From assembly GCA_002361775.1 (NCBI GenBank), contig DETV01000100.1, forward strand, positions 39,622 through 103,621: a stretch of DNA of 64,000 nt. Direction: 5' to 3'. Positions within the stretch are counted from its first letter, which is position 1, and the number at the start of each line of letters is the position of its first letter. Of the stretch, positions 8,242 to 16,217 are shown in pieces. The translations under genes were made by a program, and so were the position numbers. The notes beneath the pieces were generated by a model. It was not told the origin of the DNA. It worked only from the letters and a program-made list of their open reading frames with translations, and did no database searches. This stretch comes from Eubacterium sp. UBA3279 (GTDB lineage Bacteria > Bacillota > Clostridia > Lachnospirales > Lachnospiraceae).

Positions 8242-9129
8242 CTATGGCTGTGCTGAAACAAAGTTACACACTATGGCGCCGATTCCCATCAGCATACAAT
8301 AAAATGCAAATACTTTGAATCTTCTCTTCTGTATAAACGACAGCATGAAACGGATACAAAAATATCCCGCCACACCGGCAACAATCATTCCGCTTATGTA
8401 GGTTGCCCCTGTCTGCCAGTTCATAGATGGTACAGTAAATTCTTTCAACTCCAAGATCATGGCCCCAAAAATCGCAGGGATTGAAATTAAAAATGAATAT
8501 TTCACTGCAAAGCTTTTGCGAAATCCGCAAAGCAGTCCGGAAGTAATGGTAATTCCAGAACGGGAAATACCGGGTATCACGCCTATTCCCTGACAGATTC
8601 CCACGATAACTGCCTGAGAACTTGTCATATCTTTTGGAATCTTATCCCCCGGATTCCAATAATCAACCACCAAAAGCAGAATAGCGGTTACAAGAAGTCC
8701 CAATCCTGCCGCCAACATTGATGTACTTAATTGTTCTACGATTCCTTTCAGAAAATATCCCACGATTCCTGTGGGTACCGTGGAAATAAGAATCATAACA
8801 ACCAGTTTTCGATAGTTGTTATGCAATATTTTTTTATATTGTTTTTCTTCCATCTCATGTATTTTATTATGAAGAAATACCTTCAGATTAAAATACAGAT
8901 CAGAAAAAATGTGAATCATTTCCCAGAACATTCTCTTCAGGTCAGACCGGAATGTGATACAAACTGCAGCCAGTGTACCCATATGCAGCATCACCTCAAA
9001 AAGAACGCCTGTATCCATCTTTATATGTAATAATTGTTCTGCAATAACCAGATGGCCGGAACTGCTAATGGGAAGAAATTCTGTAATTCCCTGTATCAGC
9101 CCCAGTATAATCGCTTCAAAAAAGTTCAT
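8242..9129 (-). CDS. uppP: Undecaprenyl-diphosphate phosphatase UppP (BacA)
   Basis: This 295-residue integral membrane protein is UppP, which dephosphorylates undecaprenyl diphosphate to recycle the lipid carrier for peptidoglycan and other wall polymers; it confers bacitracin tolerance in other species. Both family signatures are present: GITEFLPISSSGHL near residues 15-28 and GVIPGISRSGITI near residues 180-193, on a background of multiple hydrophobic helices. A central charged insert (HNKIHEMEEKQYKK, about residues 85-98) is somewhat longer than in many homologues. It heads a two-gene operon with ftsK and has a good promoter at 9171-9199. Confidence 0.95.
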   Translation of the reverse strand: MNFFEAIILGLIQGITEFLPISSSGHLVIAEQLLHIKMDTGVLFEVMLHMGTLAAVCITFRSDLKRMFWEMIHIFSDLYFNLKVFLHNKIHEMEEKQYKKILHNNYRKLVVMILISTVPTGIVGYFLKGIVEQLSTSMLAAGLGLLVTAILLLVVDYWNPGDKIPKDMTSSQAVIVGICQGIGVIPGISRSGITITSGLLCGFRKSFAVKYSFLISIPAIFGAMILELKEFTVPSMNWQTGATYISGMIVAGVAGYFCIRFMLSFIQKRRFKVFAFYCMLMGIGAIVCNFVSAQP

Positions 9130-9170
9130 AAATTACCTCTTTTTCAGTCTCCTATTTTTTTCAAATTAAT

Positions 9171-9199
9171 ATTATAACATAAACAAACAGGAGATACAA
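9171..9199 (-). promoter_or_regulatory. uppP-ftsK promoter
   Basis: On the minus strand TTGTAT and a perfect TATAAT are separated by 17 bases, 42 bases upstream of uppP. The -35 box lies inside the terminator hairpin of the preceding tepA-like gene. Confidence 0.6.
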
Positions 9200-9228
9200 T
9201 GGAAATAATTGTTTTCCACTGTGTCTCC
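9190..9228 (-). terminator. Terminator after the tepA-like gene
   Basis: An imperfect hairpin with arms GGAGACACAGTGGAAA and TTTCCATTGTATCTCC (minus strand) is followed by a T-rich stretch TGTTTGTTT, 15 bases beyond the stop at 9243. Confidence 0.6.
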
Positions 9229-9242
9229 CGTCTATAGGACTT

Positions 9243-9911
9243 TCAGTCCCGTTTTTCCTTATTCTTTTTCTCCTGTTTTTTTTTCTTATTCATCAGATCA
9301 TACAGCTTTGCAAGAGCTTCCTGAATCCCTCCAACTTCATCGATCAGTCCCTCTTTTACCGCCTCATTCCCATCCAACATAGTTCCCACATCTTTTACCA
9401 GAAGCGATGTATCCAACATCAACTGTTCAATTCTCTCCTGCGTAATATGGGAATGCTGTGCAATAAAATTCGTGATCCTGTCCTGAGTTTTTTCCATATT
9501 TCGATATGTCTGTACAACGCCGATAAACATCCCATTAGTTCGTACCGGATGAATCACCATAGTGGCGCTGGGAACAATAAAACTATAATCCGAAGAAACT
9601 GCCAGCGGTACCCCAATAGAATGACCGCCGCCAAGTACCAGAGAAACGGTAGGTTTGCTCAAAGAGGCAATCATTTCTGCGATAGCCAGTCCCGCTTCCA
9701 CGTCACCTCCTACAGTATTCAGCAAAATCAAAAGTCCTTCTACCCTGTCGTCATCTTCTATCATAGCCAGACGGGGGAGAATCTGTTCATATTTTGTGGT
9801 TTTCGCCCTCTCTCCTAAAGCTTCGTGACCTTCTACTTCTCCAATGATACTCAACAACTGAATCCTGTTTTCCAGTTGGTCTACATTATCTGTTTTTTCA
9901 TTTATATTCAT
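9243..9911 (-). CDS. TepA-like ClpP-fold serine protease
   Basis: This 222-residue cytosolic protein belongs to the ClpP/crotonase-fold protease group. The oxyanion-hole segment LNTVGGDVEAGLAIAEMI and the Ser-bearing GGGHSIGVPLAVSSD are visible, together with VIHPVRTNGMFIG. Its closest named relative is Bacillus TepA, a translocation-enhancing protein encoded just ahead of spoIIIE, and the same neighbourhood (tepA-like, then ftsK/spoIIIE) is kept here. The ATG at 9911 is chosen over a GTG four codons earlier, which would overlap the AAGGAG site. The C-terminus is a Lys-rich tail (KKKKQEKKNKEKRD). The target is unknown. Confidence 0.82.
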   Translation of the reverse strand: MNINEKTDNVDQLENRIQLLSIIGEVEGHEALGERAKTTKYEQILPRLAMIEDDDRVEGLLILLNTVGGDVEAGLAIAEMIASLSKPTVSLVLGGGHSIGVPLAVSSDYSFIVPSATMVIHPVRTNGMFIGVVQTYRNMEKTQDRITNFIAQHSHITQERIEQLMLDTSLLVKDVGTMLDGNEAVKEGLIDEVGGIQEALAKLYDLMNKKKKQEKKNKEKRD

Positions 9912-9962
9912 AAACAGCCACACTCCTTCTTTTATGAAGTAGTATGGCTGTATTCCTGCTTT

Positions 9963-10691
9963 TTATTCGTTCCAGTTATGATAAACTGCCTGTACGTCAT
10001 CATCATCTTCCAGAAGGTCTAAGGTTTTCTGAAGACTTTTGACAGCTGCTTCATCTGTCAGATCCACATAAGTCTGAGGAATCATTGTCACCTCTGCCTC
10101 TGCCATTTCCACGCCTTCTTTTTCCAGCGCTTCTCTTACTGCTGAAAAATCATCCGGATCTGTAATGATCTCATAGCAGTCTTCCTCCTCAGAGAAATCC
10201 TCTGCTCCCGCATCAAGAGCCATCATCATCAGATCGTCTGCTTCCATTTCACAATCTTCTTTCGCAACGATAATCTGACCTTTCTTATCAAACATGAAAG
10301 ATACGCATCCGGGAGTTCCTACATTTCCATTTCCCTTTGTAAATGCGCTTCTCACATTTGCTGCAGTTCTGTTTTTATTATCTGTCAACGTATCTACGAT
10401 AATCGCAATTCCGTTAGGACCATATCCTTCGTAAGTAATCACTTCATAATTATCAGCATTGGCGTCTCCGGCAGCCCGTTTAATTCCTCTTTCAATGGTA
10501 TCATTGGGCATATTATTAGCTTTTGCCTTTGCAATAACATCACGAAGCTTGCTGTTGCTTGCCGGGTCTGCTCCCCCTTCTTTTACTGCGATTACAATTT
10601 CTCTTCCAATAATTGTAAAGATTTTACCTTTTTTTGCATCATTTTTTTCTTTTTTATGCTTGATATTGGCAAATTTAGAATGTCCTGACAT
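9963..10691 (-). CDS. YebC/PmpR family regulator
   Basis: This 242-residue protein is a full-length YebC/PmpR/TACO1 family member with the canonical start [23 protein letters not shown] and the segment [11 protein letters not shown]. Members have been described as DNA-binding regulators and, more recently, as translation factors that help ribosomes at proline-rich stretches; sequence does not distinguish these roles. The start at 10691 has an AAAAGGAGA ribosome binding site. It lies between the CNNM gene (18-base gap) and the tepA-like gene (51-base gap), all on the minus strand, so the three are likely cotranscribed. Confidence 0.93.
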   Translation of the reverse strand: MSGHSKFANIKHKKEKNDAKKGKIFTIIGREIVIAVKEGGADPASNSKLRDVIAKAKANNMPNDTIERGIKRAAGDANADNYEVITYEGYGPNGIAIIVDTLTDNKNRTAANVRSAFTKGNGNVGTPGCVSFMFDKKGQIIVAKEDCEMEADDLMMMALDAGAEDFSEEEDCYEIITDPDDFSAVREALEKEGVEMAEAEVTMIPQTYVDLTDEAAVKSLQKTLDLLEDDDDVQAVYHNWNE

Positions 10692-10709
10692 AGTATCTCT
10701 CCTTTTATA

Positions 10710-12038
10710 TTATTGTAATTTTTCTACTCGTAACTTTTGAATGATATTATTTTCCACTGATAAAATCTGGAAAGAATATCCATTCGCTTCTATTTCTTTA
10801 TCCTCTTCCGTGGGAATATGTTCCAACAGAGAAGTAAGATAACCATTTAATGTTTCAAATTCCTGGTCACCCAGGTCGATTCCCAGCACTTCTTCCACGT
10901 CTTCCAGCGGGGTAAGACCATCCATCAAAATACTCTCGTCAAACTGCGGCTGAATAAACTCTTCTGATTCATCGTATTCATCTAAAATATTTCCTACAAT
11001 TTCTTCCAGAATATCTTCCATGGTCAAAAGACCTGCGGTCTGCCCATATTCATCCACCACAATAGCCATATGTACCTTTTTGATCTGCATGGATTTAAAA
11101 ATGGAATCAATTCCTCTCGTTTCCGGGATAAATGCCACTGAACGAATCAATTGGGGAATCTGCATCAGAGCTTTTTTCTGATCTTCCTGTTTCATCTGAT
11201 GCAGCATGGCATCTTTAATATGGATGAAACCAATAATATTATCAATATCCTCATGACAGACCGGATAACGGGAATTAGTATGTTCTGTCATGAATTTCAC
11301 TGCTTCTTCCAGAGTGATGGTATCGTCCAGCACATTGATATTTTTTCTGTGAGTCATAATCTCTTTTGCTGATTTATCACTGAATTCCATAATGTTCTGG
11401 ATCATCTCTGCTTCACTTTCCTGAATCACACCCTGTTCGTGAGCTTCATCCACCAGTTCGATAATCTCATCTTCTGTCACATCATCGCCGGGATGATGGG
11501 GATCTATACCGAAAGCGCGCACCACCAGATTAGCAATACCGGATACCAGCTTGGATATGGGAAGAAGCAATATGATCACTGTCCTTACCACTGGAAGCAA
11601 GCAGTATGCACTGACCTGCGGATAATGGGCGCAAATCTTTTTCGGCACCAAAATTCCCAATGACAACAACAATACCAGATTAAGAAGAATGATCACAATC
11701 AGTACTGCAAAAGACAGTACAGGCATTCCCACTCGTTCTGCCAGTTCAGTATTTTTCAGAAGATGACTGAAATAGCCGGAAAAGCTTCGAATCAACGAAA
11801 AACCGATCAAAATACTGAGCAGAGTGGCAATCACTTGAATGGTATTCACCAGATCCGCCGGTTTACTCAGCATTTTCAAAAGGATACTGCTTTTCTTATC
11901 TCCTTCTGCTGCTTTTTTCTCTACTTCACTTTCATTGATATGTTGAATCGCTGAACCAAATCCATAAAAAATACTGTTAAAAATAATAAAAATCAAAAAT
12001 ATAATGCACCCGGCTACGGGGTTGCCTTGCCCTTCCAT
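10710..12038 (-). CDS. CNNM/CorC (hemolysin C-like) membrane protein with CBS pair
   Basis: This 442-residue protein has the CNNM (DUF21) membrane domain with about four hydrophobic helices in residues 1-185, a CBS-domain pair (about 205-330, including MTHRKNINVLDD and AIVVDEYGQTAGLLTMEDILEEIVG), and a C-terminal CorC_HlyC domain. Family members export Mg2+/Co2+ or regulate such transport, the CBS pair binding ATP-Mg; the old name hemolysin is misleading. The start at 12038 follows AAAGGAGA. A TTGACG/TATATT promoter lies at 12090-12118, and yebC and the tepA-like gene follow on the same strand. Confidence 0.9.
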   Translation of the reverse strand: MEGQGNPVAGCIIFLIFIIFNSIFYGFGSAIQHINESEVEKKAAEGDKKSSILLKMLSKPADLVNTIQVIATLLSILIGFSLIRSFSGYFSHLLKNTELAERVGMPVLSFAVLIVIILLNLVLLLSLGILVPKKICAHYPQVSAYCLLPVVRTVIILLLPISKLVSGIANLVVRAFGIDPHHPGDDVTEDEIIELVDEAHEQGVIQESEAEMIQNIMEFSDKSAKEIMTHRKNINVLDDTITLEEAVKFMTEHTNSRYPVCHEDIDNIIGFIHIKDAMLHQMKQEDQKKALMQIPQLIRSVAFIPETRGIDSIFKSMQIKKVHMAIVVDEYGQTAGLLTMEDILEEIVGNILDEYDESEEFIQPQFDESILMDGLTPLEDVEEVLGIDLGDQEFETLNGYLTSLLEHIPTEEDKEIEANGYSFQILSVENNIIQKLRVEKLQ

Positions 12039-12089
12039 ACGCTCTCCTTTTTCCTGTGTTCTTTATTTATTAGGGAATAATCCTTACAG

Positions 12090-12118
12090 AATATACCATT
12101 TTCCGTATCATTCGTCAA
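12090..12118 (-). promoter_or_regulatory. Promoter of the CNNM-yebC-tepA operon
   Basis: On the minus strand TTGACG and TATATT are separated by 17 bases, 52 bases upstream of the CNNM start. Confidence 0.6.
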
Positions 12119-12165
12119 GAACTCTTCTGCCAGTCCTTCAAATCTGCGATAAGGGTGTTGCTTGC

Positions 12166-12513
12166 TTATGTAGGCAGTTCCAGGCTGATCTTCAGCGCTT
12201 TATTTACCTGCGAAAGAATATCCTGATCCAGATGACAGACTTTATCTTTTAATCTTTGCTTATCTATTGTCCGCAGTTGTTCCAGCAAAATCACGGAATC
12301 TCTTACAATATCGTAAGAAGAAGCATCTATCTCAATGTGGGTGGGAAGCTTCGCCTTATTCATCTTAGATGTAATTGCAGCGCAGATCACTGTAGGACTG
12401 TGCCTGTTACCTACATCATTCTGTATGATAAGTACCGGGCGTATCCCTCCCTGTTCACTTCCTACAACAGGTCTTAAATCTGCATAAAATATATCTCCTC
12501 GTCTGATATTCAC
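12166..12513 (-). CDS. mazF: MazF/EndoA family endoribonuclease (orphan)
   Basis: This is a 115-residue PemK/MazF toxin-type mRNA interferase very close to Bacillus EndoA (NdoA): [20 protein letters not shown] at the N-terminus, [12 protein letters not shown], and [17 protein letters not shown]. It would cut mRNA at short U/A-rich sites. The GTG at 12513 is chosen because it aligns with the EndoA start and lies ten bases from GGAG; a GTG at 12522 overlaps that site. It follows alr as in Bacillus, but the 134-base gap holds no antitoxin (mazE/ndoAI) reading frame. Either the antitoxin is elsewhere or the gene is solitary. Confidence 0.9.
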   Translation of the reverse strand: MNIRRGDIFYADLRPVVGSEQGGIRPVLIIQNDVGNRHSPTVICAAITSKMNKAKLPTHIEIDASSYDIVRDSVILLEQLRTIDKQRLKDKVCHLDQDILSQVNKALKISLELPT

Positions 12514-12596
12514 ACAATCCACACTCCGATTTCTACGTTATGTTATATCTGAAGTATTTCCATAATTTTTCGGTATATTCGGAGTTTTTTTATATA

Positions 12597-12643
12597 ATGC
12601 CAGAATTGTGAAAGTGCGCAGCAGAAAACAATTCGTCAGGCAT
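12597..12643. repeat. Dispersed palindromic repeat, copy 1
   Basis: A 47-base near-palindrome between alr and mazF: ends ATGCC/GGCAT, inner arms GAATTGT/ACAATTC, and a central self-complementary TGCGCA. Its right half, from TGCGCAGC to CAATTCGTCAGGCAT, is nearly identical to the copy at 16112-16164. It has no transposase and no U-run, so it is neither an insertion sequence nor a normal terminator. Confidence 0.7.
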
Positions 12644-12647
12644 CTTG

Positions 12648-13781
12648 TTATTTATAGACTCTTGGAACTCTTCTGCTGATACAGCATAAGAATTCATAGG
12701 GAAATCTTCCGGACAGCCGGGATAATTCTTCCACAGGAAGATTCTCATTTCCGTCTGTTCCCATCAAAGTAACTTCTTCCCCCTGCATGGCTTCCGGGAT
12801 TTCTGTCACATCTACCATGAACTGATCCATACATACTCTTCCCAGTATTTTTGCTCTTTTCCCGCGAATCAGAACATAGCCTTTATTGGAAAGACTTCTG
12901 GGATAACCGTCCGCATATCCTACCGGTATAGTGGCAATTCTGGTGGATGGCTTATATGTGACAAAAGTACCGCCATAACTTACGGGAACACCGGCTTCTA
13001 CTTCTTTCACATGGGAAATATGTGATTTTAATTCCATAACCGGAGTAAGTTCCACTCCGGGATTTACCACATCTTCCGAAGGCTCCACACCATAAATTGT
13101 AATTCCCGGACGAACGGCATCCAGATCTCCCTGGCGGTGCCAGAGAATTCCCGCGCTGTTATTACAATGGCGAAGAGGAATGGAAATCCCTGCATTTTCC
13201 AGCATATGAAGAAATTCCAGATATTGCTGATACTGTTTTTTTGCTGAAGTCAGATCCTGCTCATCTGCTCTGGCAAAATGAGTAAACATTCCTTCTATCT
13301 GAATGCCGGGCAGTTTACTGATATGTATGATTTCCTCTAAACTTTCTTTTGGTTTCCGAAATCCGATCCTTGTCATTCCCGTATCCACCGCCAGATGAAC
13401 AGGCAGTACACATCCTGTTTTTTGGGCCGCTAAAGACAGTTTTTCCGCCATATCTTTCGTAAATACGGCGGGACGGATTTCTTCCTTCGCCAGCAACTCA
13501 TAATCTTCTTCAAAAACATAACCCAAAACAAGGATCGGTTTACGGATTCCGTGATCCCGAAGTTCTTTTCCCTCCTGCGCCGTAGCTACAGCAAATCCCC
13601 AGATATACTCTTTATCTTCAATTTTCCGGGAGACGGAAACTGCCCCATGACCGTAAGCATCCGCTTTAACAACAGCAATCATTTTCGTTCCGGGCGTCAG
13701 ATTGTTTTTCATATTTTCAAAATTTCTTTCTACCGCATTCAAATCAATGGATGCATATACTCTGCTGTGTATTTTTTCCAT
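12648..13781 (-). CDS. alr: Alanine racemase
   Basis: This 377-residue PLP enzyme interconverts L- and D-alanine for peptidoglycan. The PLP-lysine motif AVVKADAYGHGAV is at about residues 36-48, and the second catalytic region with PVSYGGTFVT lies near 268-277; TIPVGYADGYPRSLSN and CMDQFMVDVT complete the C-terminal domain. Length fits the family. It is the third gene of a rex-nnrDE-alr-mazF run on the minus strand; the gap to nnrDE is 45 bases. A dispersed palindromic repeat lies directly after its stop. Confidence 0.97.
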   Translation of the reverse strand: MEKIHSRVYASIDLNAVERNFENMKNNLTPGTKMIAVVKADAYGHGAVSVSRKIEDKEYIWGFAVATAQEGKELRDHGIRKPILVLGYVFEEDYELLAKEEIRPAVFTKDMAEKLSLAAQKTGCVLPVHLAVDTGMTRIGFRKPKESLEEIIHISKLPGIQIEGMFTHFARADEQDLTSAKKQYQQYLEFLHMLENAGISIPLRHCNNSAGILWHRQGDLDAVRPGITIYGVEPSEDVVNPGVELTPVMELKSHISHVKEVEAGVPVSYGGTFVTYKPSTRIATIPVGYADGYPRSLSNKGYVLIRGKRAKILGRVCMDQFMVDVTEIPEAMQGEEVTLMGTDGNENLPVEELSRLSGRFPYEFLCCISRRVPRVYK

Positions 13782-13826
13782 TTTATTTTGTCCTCATTTC
13801 CTTCATCCAAATCAATACTGACGCTT

Positions 13827-15344
13827 TTAATTTTCACAGATATTTTCCAACTGAGCCAGTACTTCACCCAATCCTTCCAGAATATCCGAAGCAATCATAC
13901 TTCGTTCTCCCTTTTTCTTTTTTGCCTCGTCTCCCCCTTTGCCGTGAAGCCAGACCGCCAGAGGAGCCGCCTGCTCCGGCAAAACTCCCTGCGCAAGAAT
14001 TCCCGCTGCTACTCCCGTAAGTACGTCTCCGCTTCCGGCTGTTGCCATTCCACTGTTCCCGGTAAGATTGAGATAATACCTGTTATCACTGCAGCCGATC
14101 AGGGTTCTGGCATCTTTTAAAATAACAGTTGACGGGAAAATCCGGCGAAACTTTTTCAGATATTGTAACGGATCTTCTTTTAACTCTTTCATACTATATC
14201 CGGACAATCTGGTCATTTCTCCCATATGGGGAGTGAGAATACAGGGTCGTTTTATCTTTCCCAGAAGTTCCCTGTGTAAAGACAGCCAGTTAAGTCCGTC
14301 TGCATCGATAACCAAAGGCTTTTGCCCTGTCTCTTCCTCCTGTGTCTCCAATAATTCTTCCATAATCCATTCAACAGAAACAGAATTGCCCAGTCCCGGG
14401 CCAACTGCTTCCACATCCGCCCACTCCCGGGATTTTTTTAACTTTTCAATGATCACAGATTTACTCTGTGAATTTTCATAGGTGGTCAGCAAAGCTTCCG
14501 GCAAAAGCTGCTGTAAAATAATGCGATTACTTTCCACAGTGAAAATCCGTACCATTCCTGCTCCGGTAAGAAGAGCGGCTTTCCCGGCAAAATATGCGGC
14601 GCCGCACATATTTTCACTTCCCGCCACAATCAGAACCTTCCCAAAAGTCCCCTTGTTTCCATCCGGATTTCTTTTCTTAAGCCAAAGAAACTCTGATTCT
14701 TCCAAAACAGACAAAGCTTCTTTTTCTTTTTTGCAGATGCCGATATCTTTTACAAGTACTTTTCCTGCGTATAAAGCGCCGGGATACAGATAGAGTCCTG
14801 TTTTTCCATAGGCAAATGTAACAGTGGCTTTTGCCCGGATACCTGTACCCATAACCTGTCCTGTAGTTCCATGGATACCGGAAGGAATATCTACTGCCAG
14901 AACAGGAATATTGCTCTTATTAATATTTTCAAATAATTTCTCATATGTACCGGTAACTTCCCGGGACAATCCAATACCAAATACCGCATCTACGATAGTA
15001 GTATATTCAGAAAACACCGGGTTATTCACCAGAGAATTTCCGTAATTTCCGGCAATCTTCCACTGGATACCTGTTTCTTCCGTAAAAGATTCCTTTTTTC
15101 CTGCCAGAAAAATATCTACAGAATACCCCTGTACATGGAGAATTCTTGCAACCGCAATACCGTCTCCCCCATTATTCCCGGAACCGCAAACCACAAGAAC
15201 TCTGGTAAGATCAAAACTGTTTTTCAGTTCCTCCACCACTGCCAGAGCAGCTCTTTCCATCAAAACAATAGAGGAAATACCCATTTCCTCTATTGTATAT
15301 CGATCCAGTTCTTTCATTTGTCTGCTGTCTACAATTTGTTTCAT
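13827..15344 (-). CDS. nnr: Bifunctional NAD(P)H-hydrate epimerase / ADP-dependent NAD(P)H-hydrate dehydratase
   Basis: This 505-residue fusion repairs damaged hydrated NAD(P)H. The N-terminal epimerase (YjeF_N, residues 1-215) has VVCGSGNNGGDGIAVARIL near 50-68 and the substrate segment VDIPSGIHGTTG. The C-terminal ribokinase-fold dehydratase (about 225-500) shows GKVLIVAGSENMCGAAYFAG and the ADP/catalytic motif SGMATAGSGDVLTGVAAG. Both halves look intact. It starts two bases after the rex stop, so translation is probably coupled to rex. The pairing with the NADH sensor Rex is a common and sensible context. Confidence 0.95.
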   Translation of the reverse strand: MKQIVDSRQMKELDRYTIEEMGISSIVLMERAALAVVEELKNSFDLTRVLVVCGSGNNGGDGIAVARILHVQGYSVDIFLAGKKESFTEETGIQWKIAGNYGNSLVNNPVFSEYTTIVDAVFGIGLSREVTGTYEKLFENINKSNIPVLAVDIPSGIHGTTGQVMGTGIRAKATVTFAYGKTGLYLYPGALYAGKVLVKDIGICKKEKEALSVLEESEFLWLKKRNPDGNKGTFGKVLIVAGSENMCGAAYFAGKAALLTGAGMVRIFTVESNRIILQQLLPEALLTTYENSQSKSVIIEKLKKSREWADVEAVGPGLGNSVSVEWIMEELLETQEEETGQKPLVIDADGLNWLSLHRELLGKIKRPCILTPHMGEMTRLSGYSMKELKEDPLQYLKKFRRIFPSTVILKDARTLIGCSDNRYYLNLTGNSGMATAGSGDVLTGVAAGILAQGVLPEQAAPLAVWLHGKGGDEAKKKKGERSMIASDILEGLGEVLAQLENICEN

Positions 15345-15346
15345 CT

Positions 15347-15991
15347 TTATTCTTCTTTCTCTCTCCGATTTAGATTGTAAGAAAGCCGCATCAAACTCTC
15401 CGATAAATGAACGTTCTCCACCACCACATCAGATGGAACAGAGAGATTCAGGTCTGTATGGGCAAAATTCCAGATAGCCTTTACCCCGTTATCTGTAAGC
15501 ACCTTTACCATCTCCAGAGCTTTTGATTTTGGAAGTGTAAGTGTTGCTATCTCCACCTGATATTTTTTGATAAACTCAGGAAGTTCATCCACCATCTGAA
15601 TCTCCAGTCCCCGGACAGAGACTCCTTTTAATACGGGATTCACATCAAAAATCCCCACCAGTTTGAAGCCCTGTTTTTCAAACTGGGTATAGTTTGCCAA
15701 TGCCTGCCCCAGATTACCGGCCCCTACGATAATCATGGGATGGGTTCTGTCCAGTCCCAGAATCTTGGCTATCTCCGAATGAAGATACTTTACATTATAT
15801 CCATATCCCTGTTGTCCAAATCCTCCAAAATTGTTCAAATCCTGTCGAATCTGAGATGCTGTGACTTTCATCCGGTTACTAAGTTCATTGGATGAAATAC
15901 GTTCCACACCATCCTCAATTAATTCTCCCAAATACCGATAATATCTGGGAAGTCGCTTAATGACTGCTCTTGAAATATCTTTGTCCTCCAC
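15347..15991 (-). CDS. rex: Redox-sensing transcriptional repressor Rex
   Basis: This 214-residue Rex protein senses the NADH/NAD ratio: an N-terminal winged helix (residues 10-80, with SNELSNRMKVTASQIRQDLN and FGGFGQQGYGYNV) is followed by a Rossmann domain with IVGAGNLGQALANY near 90-103. NADH binding releases it from operators of fermentation genes. The start is GTG at 15991 with an AGGAGG ribosome binding site nine bases away. It heads rex-nnrDE-alr-mazF. A partial Rex-like palindrome overlaps its own promoter, suggesting autoregulation. Confidence 0.96.
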   Translation of the reverse strand: MEDKDISRAVIKRLPRYYRYLGELIEDGVERISSNELSNRMKVTASQIRQDLNNFGGFGQQGYGYNVKYLHSEIAKILGLDRTHPMIIVGAGNLGQALANYTQFEKQGFKLVGIFDVNPVLKGVSVRGLEIQMVDELPEFIKKYQVEIATLTLPKSKALEMVKVLTDNGVKAIWNFAHTDLNLSVPSDVVVENVHLSESLMRLSYNLNRREKEE

Positions 15992-16023
15992 AACGCTGTT
16001 CCTCCTGCATCATTCTGATATTT

Positions 16024-16051
16024 ATTATAGCAAATGTGAAATAATTGTCAA
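16024..16051 (-). promoter_or_regulatory. rex promoter with possible Rex box
   Basis: On the minus strand TTGACA and a perfect TATAAT are separated by 16 bases. Between and across them, TGTGAAATAATTGTCA (16035-16050) resembles a Rex operator (TTGTGAA-N4-TTCACAA type) with one good and one degenerate half. Confidence 0.6.
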
Positions 16052-16080
16052 ATAATCTTCCATGATTTCCTTTGTTTTTA

Positions 16081-16108
16081 TTGCGATTTTTTGTATTTCA
16101 TGTATAAT
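16081..16108 (+). promoter_or_regulatory. Promoter of the ABC-F gene
   Basis: TTGCGA and TATAAT with a 16-base spacer, read rightward. Transcription would start near 16115, at the left end of the palindromic repeat, giving a leader of about 100 bases that also contains a small ACCC-ATC-GGGT hairpin next to the ribosome binding site. Confidence 0.55.
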
Positions 16109-16111
16109 AAG

Positions 16112-16164
16112 ATGCCAGAGGCAAAATTGTGGAAATGCGCAGCGCGAAACAATTCGTCAGGCAT
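16112..16164. repeat. Dispersed palindromic repeat, copy 2
   Basis: A 53-base element with ends ATGCC/GGCAT and inner arms AATTGT/ACAATT around TGCGCAGC, located in the 5' leader of the ABC-F gene. Its right half matches the copy at 12597-12643 almost base for base, and its left end (GATGCCAGAGGCAAAA) resembles the left end of the repeat at 63933. Confidence 0.7.
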
Positions 16165-16217
16165 ACTTTTACCTTAAATCATATCAAATAACCCATCGGG
16201 TATACGTGGAGGTTTTC

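Noticed and set aside
16062..16217. 52-codon N-terminal extension of the ABC-F protein
   Set aside because: It covers the promoter and repeat, has no ribosome binding site, and the ABC domain begins right at the ATG at 16218.
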